Positions 24,112-27,382 of a stretch of 27,382 nt of DNA are shown in pieces. Made by a program: the position numbers and the translations under genes. Each line of letters starts with the position of its first letter. Position 1 is the stretch's first letter. Origin of the DNA: CAZJAT01 sp964544145 (GTDB lineage: Bacteria > Hydrothermota > 32-111); the NCBI GenBank assembly GCA_964544145.1, contig CAZJAT010000025.1, positions 1 through 27,382 on the forward strand. Direction: 5' to 3'. Under the pieces are notes generated by a model. It was not told the DNA's origin, did no database searches, and was given only the letters and a program-made list of their open reading frames with translations.

Positions 24112-26181
24112 ATGTTTACATTTAGAACTTTTATACTGAAAGTATTACTGTTCTCATGTCTAAGCATCTTATATATACATGGTGCTGAACTTCCAGGTGA
24201 CTGGGAAGGATATATTACACTGCCATCTGCATCATTGTCAATTGAAGCCCATTTCAATGACAGTTCGGGTATTATTAGCGGAACAATGGATATACCCATG
24301 CAGAAGGCATATCAATTGAAAATCGTCAATATTGAGCTTAATGAAGATATTGTGAAATTTGAACTGGAAGGCATACCGGGTAATCCGTCATTTAAGGGTA
24401 ATATTAATATTAAGAGTATTGAGGGCTTGTTTATTCAAAGCGGACAGGAATTTCCCTTTGTACTTAACATGGCTGAAGCAGATGATGAATCAGAGAAAGC
24501 AATGATAGAAGAAATAAAAGCATTTGTAGATTCAATGCTTATTGAATGGGATGTGCCGGGCGCTTCTGTGGCAGTTGTAAAGGATAATAAGGTGCTGTTT
24601 GCAGAGGGATTCGGATTCAGTGACATTGAATCCGGTAACAAGGTTAATGCAGGGACTCTGTTCCAGATAGGATCTGCTACAAAGGCATTTACTTCTGCAG
24701 ATGTTGCATTACTGGTAGACAGGGGAGTAGTAAATTGGGATGATAAGGTTATTGAACATTTGCCGGATTTTCAATTGGCTGACAAATATGCATCAGAGCA
24801 TGCTACAATTTCTGATATAGCATCACATCAATCAGGATTGCCCAGACATGATTTTACGCTTTTCAACTTAGACAATACAAGGGAAGGACTATTTTCAAAA
24901 TTAAAATATCTTCCTATGAGAAATGAACTGAGAGAGGGATTCCATTATCAGAATCATATGTACATTACACTGGGAATTATGATAGAAAGACTTTCAGGTC
25001 TTTCTTGGGAGGAGTATACTATGAATAATATATTACTTCCTCTGGGTATGAATAATACAAATTTCTTTATCAAAGATATGATTGCTACAGATAATTATGC
25101 ATTGCCTTACCGGGAATTGAAAGAGAAAAATACTCAAATCCCGTTTTTTGACTCTCCTGCAATGGGACCGGCCGGTTCCATCAATTCATGTGCAGATGAT
25201 ATGGCTAAATGGATTCAATTTCAGATAGGTAATGGAACATGGCATGATAATGAGATAATATCACATTCATCCATGAATACAATGCATTCTCCATTCTCAA
25301 TTTACTCAAAGAATCTGCTGTATCCCGAACTTGGATATACATTGTATGGGTTAGGATGGTTTCTCAATTCCTACAGGGGTGTTAATTTAGTTTATCATGG
25401 AGGGAATATTGATGGATTCACATCACTTGTCACATTAGTTCCGGACAGCCAATGGGCAATTGCCGTAATGGTGAATAAGGATGGCTCAACATTGCCTACT
25501 ATAATAAATTACTATATCCTGGATGAATTGATGAACAGGGATATTGTTGACTGGTCAGGCCGTTATATTAAGAGGATTGAAGAGGCGGAGAAGATGATGG
25601 CAGAGAAGCAAGATAATGATGATAAGAAGATAAAAGCAAAATCTACACATGTACTGAAGGATTACACAGGTACATACAATAACCCGGGTTATGGTGATTT
25701 TGTGATTGATATTGAAAAGGGGAAACTTATAGGTAATTATAATGGATTGAGAATTCCTTTGAAACATTCTGTTTATGATATATTTGATGCCATACTTGAG
25801 GATTATGGCTCCGCAGTTCTTCAATCTAGATTTGACATGGATGATAAAGGCAATATTGAGCTGTTCACCATTACATTAGAGAGCAGTTCGGATCCAATCG
25901 AGTTTCACAAGGTTATTGATAATAAACTGAGCAGCATTGAATACATGAAAGCATTTGAAGGTGTCTATGCTTATGAAGGATTCAGTATTGAAATAGATCT
26001 GAGAGGGAATGAGCTTATTATGATTGCTCAGGGACAAAACCCTGTGACACTTATACCATATAAGGATAAGGAATACAGCATAAAGGATTTAAATGGGTAT
26101 TATGTGCGTTTTAATGATAAAAAGGATGTATTAACCCTGATCCAGCCTGATGGTACATATACATTTAAAAGGGAAAATTAA
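24112..26181 (+). CDS. Secreted class C beta-lactamase-family serine hydrolase
   Basis: The 689-residue protein starts with a signal peptide (1 to about 24, cleavage likely after HGA). Residues 28-118 form an N-terminal beta domain (GDWEGYITLP, SGTMDIPMQKAY, GIPGNPSFKG) often found before this catalytic domain. Residues about 130-475 are the beta-lactamase/penicillin-binding-like domain with S188-A-T-K191, Y279-Q-N281 and HGG (429-431) as the KTG equivalent. A charged linker (487-510) leads to C-terminal DUF3471-like domains (YTGTYNNPGYGDF and FEGVYAYEGFSIEI). Such proteins are usually esterases or D-amino peptidases and rarely true beta-lactamases, so resistance should not be assumed. It is divergent from the alpha-2-macroglobulin gene and has its own promoter. 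Confidence 0.9.
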   Translation: MFTFRTFILKVLLFSCLSILYIHGAELPGDWEGYITLPSASLSIEAHFNDSSGIISGTMDIPMQKAYQLKIVNIELNEDIVKFELEGIPGNPSFKGNINIKSIEGLFIQSGQEFPFVLNMAEADDESEKAMIEEIKAFVDSMLIEWDVPGASVAVVKDNKVLFAEGFGFSDIESGNKVNAGTLFQIGSATKAFTSADVALLVDRGVVNWDDKVIEHLPDFQLADKYASEHATISDIASHQSGLPRHDFTLFNLDNTREGLFSKLKYLPMRNELREGFHYQNHMYITLGIMIERLSGLSWEEYTMNNILLPLGMNNTNFFIKDMIATDNYALPYRELKEKNTQIPFFDSPAMGPAGSINSCADDMAKWIQFQIGNGTWHDNEIISHSSMNTMHSPFSIYSKNLLYPELGYTLYGLGWFLNSYRGVNLVYHGGNIDGFTSLVTLVPDSQWAIAVMVNKDGSTLPTIINYYILDELMNRDIVDWSGRYIKRIEEAEKMMAEKQDNDDKKIKAKSTHVLKDYTGTYNNPGYGDFVIDIEKGKLIGNYNGLRIPLKHSVYDIFDAILEDYGSAVLQSRFDMDDKGNIELFTITLESSSDPIEFHKVIDNKLSSIEYMKAFEGVYAYEGFSIEIDLRGNELIMIAQGQNPVTLIPYKDKEYSIKDLNGYYVRFNDKKDVLTLIQPDGTYTFKREN

Positions 26182-26187
26182 AACATA

Positions 26188-26226
26188 TTAATAAATACTA
26201 TTGTAATTTATAATATAGTTTATTAA
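26188..26226 (+). terminator. AT-rich hairpin after the serine hydrolase, weak terminator candidate
   Basis: TTAATAAA plus CTAT (26188-26195 and 26198-26201, with a 2-nt bulge) pair with ATAGTTTATTAA (26215-26226) around a 13-nt loop, 7 nt after the stop codon. The stem is almost all A-T and there is no clear T-run, so its strength is doubtful. Confidence 0.3.
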
Positions 26227-26234
26227 GTTATGAC

Positions 26235-26262
26235 TTGATTATAATAATATTTATTCTATAAT
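26235..26262 (+). promoter_or_regulatory. Promoter of the GAF-domain gene
   Basis: TTGATT (26235-26240), a 16-nt spacer and a perfect TATAAT (26257-26262). The ATG at 26271 follows after 8 nt with no Shine-Dalgarno, so the mRNA is probably leaderless. Confidence 0.55.
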
Positions 26263-26270
26263 CTGATAAT

Positions 26271-27382
26271 ATGAAAACCTTAATTATCAGAATAAGTCTG
26301 GCAGTATTGGTTTTTTTAATTACTGCATCGGGCATTTTCATTACTGAACATATATCCGGTGTAATCACAATAATTCTCTTTACCCTTTTTATAAGCATTA
26401 TACTGACATCCAATATTGTGAAACAGGAAATACTGTATAGCATAATGCTCTGTTCGCTAACCCTTTTGACGGTTTTATTCCCATATCCGTTTAATATTAT
26501 ATCTTCTTCCCTATTATTGATATTTGCACTGATGGAATTCTATATTAATGGACGTCTATTCTACATAGTGTTGCTTCTTGCTATATCATCGTCAAATGCT
26601 GTGATTATACTGATAGAAGAGTTTTCTTGGGTAATTGCCGTATTATATGCTATTGCCCTTATCAGCATTATTATGCATATAATAACTATCATCAGAATCA
26701 GAAAACAGAGGGATGAAGCACAGGAAGAATTAACTTATATTAATGCACGCAAAAGTATTATTGATGTCAATCCGCACATTTCATCACAGAATGTTATGAA
26801 TGATAAGACATATTCAGGCCTGCGTATAATGGAGCATATAAGCAAGGCAATAGAAACGATGATAGATATGATATCTACTGCAATGGAGGTCAAGAGTGTT
26901 GTATATCTTGTTCATGATAAAAAGGATGGTTTTCTCTATCCGGAATTAGGGGTATCAGATGAAGAACTTATTCTTCACAGGCCAATAAAGAACCAGGGAA
27001 GCATTTTATATTATTTAATCAATAATAAAAAAGAAATCAATGATAATCTATATGTGGGAAATCCTTCAGAATTAGGATTCTACGAAAGTGATGTGTTGGT
27101 AAGGTCTATAATTGCTGTACCCATACTCTTTGAAAATGTTGTATCAGGAATCATTTATATTGATAATTCTGAGGAAGATCATTTTACCTTAAAGGATGTT
27201 GAAATCCTCAACATGTATGCAGCTCAAATAAGCAGATTACTTAATTTTGCCAAATATGCGCAGAAATCAAAATCAGATGCTGCTTATTTTTCACTTATGA
27301 ATAATACAGTGCACTCATTAGCCAATACTCTGAACTTTGCAAAGATAATGACACAATTGAAGGAAAACGTGGATGAGATATT
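26271..27382 (+). CDS. Multi-pass membrane protein with GAF domain, partial
   Basis: An open frame of 370 residues runs off the right edge without a stop. Residues 1-142 contain about five or six hydrophobic helices (for example LIIRISLAVLVFLITASGI and VIAVLYAIALISIIMHII), followed by a basic and acidic linker (RIRKQRDEAQEEL) that may be a short coiled coil. Residues about 185-325 have the look of a GAF sensor domain: VVYLVHDKKDGFLYP, SIIAVPILFENVVSGIIYIDN and FTLKDVEILNMYAAQISRLL. A second GAF-like domain may begin near 335. Such proteins usually end in a GGDEF, histidine kinase or phosphatase output domain, which lies outside the window, so the output is unknown. ATG 26271 is the start closest to a good promoter. 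Confidence 0.8.
   Translation, partial: MKTLIIRISLAVLVFLITASGIFITEHISGVITIILFTLFISIILTSNIVKQEILYSIMLCSLTLLTVLFPYPFNIISSSLLLIFALMEFYINGRLFYIVLLLAISSSNAVIILIEEFSWVIAVLYAIALISIIMHIITIIRIRKQRDEAQEELTYINARKSIIDVNPHISSQNVMNDKTYSGLRIMEHISKAIETMIDMISTAMEVKSVVYLVHDKKDGFLYPELGVSDEELILHRPIKNQGSILYYLINNKKEINDNLYVGNPSELGFYESDVLVRSIIAVPILFENVVSGIIYIDNSEEDHFTLKDVEILNMYAAQISRLLNFAKYAQKSKSDAAYFSLMNNTVHSLANTLNFAKIMTQLKENVDEI

Noticed and set aside
24112..26181. True antibiotic-resistance beta-lactamase
   Set aside because: The SxxK, YxN and HGG motifs are those of the broad class C/esterase family with extra DUF3471-like domains; nothing indicates drug hydrolysis.
1..27382. Transposons, insertion sequences, integrases, tRNA or rRNA genes
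   Set aside because: No transposase or integrase motifs, no tRNA-like cloverleaf and no rRNA sequence were recognised on either strand.

Overview
The window looks like a piece of a draft or metagenome-assembled genome. It contains three blocks of exactly 100 N, the usual placeholder for a scaffold gap of unknown size. The DNA is visibly AT-rich. The genes point to a diderm (Gram-negative type) bacterium: an LpxH-like lipid A phosphoesterase, an MltG septal murein enzyme and a Wzm/Wzt ABC exporter with its glycosyltransferases, as used for O-antigen. A DPS-like thioferritin fits an anaerobic or microaerophilic life. I cannot name the phylum from the sequence alone; a spirochaete-like or candidate-phylum lineage is only a guess.

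Layout. (1) 1-383, minus: 5' part of a CofE-like (F420-0:gamma-glutamyl ligase family) gene. (2) 522-1025: DPSL/thioferritin gene with its own promoter. (3) 1139-10950: thirteen co-directional genes, nearly all overlapping or touching: riboflavin synthesis (ribD, ribE, ribBA, ribH), nusB, a metallophosphoesterase, an Rmd-like sugar-nucleotide reductase, lpxH-like, nadC, birA, a glycosyltransferase, ruvX and mltG. (4) 10951-11367: a gene-free spacer filled with degenerate 7/8-nt repeats of two sequence families. (5) 11368-19273: a polysaccharide export and assembly operon (wzm, wzt, five glycosyltransferases or sugar enzymes including an RmlD-like reductase) ending in a YjbQ-type gene. (6) 19283-23963, minus: one large bacterial alpha-2-macroglobulin gene interrupted by two assembly gaps and keeping the CLEQ thioester motif. 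(7) 24112-26181: a secreted class C beta-lactamase-like serine hydrolase, divergent from it. (8) 26271 to the right edge: a multi-pass membrane protein with a GAF domain, cut by the window end.

How they fit together. The first long operon mixes cofactor synthesis (flavins, NAD, protein biotinylation) with envelope functions. Rmd, the glycosyltransferases and Wzm/Wzt would make, assemble and export a deoxyhexose-containing polysaccharide. The alpha-2-macroglobulin and the serine hydrolase are probably periplasmic or secreted and could form an envelope defence or maintenance pair, though only their adjacency supports that.

Regulation. Seven promoter-like sites were found; six have a 16-nt spacer and one has 17. 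In three cases (the CofE-like gene, wzm and the GAF gene) the -10 box lies only 7-8 nt before the start codon and no Shine-Dalgarno sequence is present, which suggests leaderless mRNAs. I did not find a decisively new defence or mobile system; the leaderless pattern and the repeat-filled spacer are the least explained parts.
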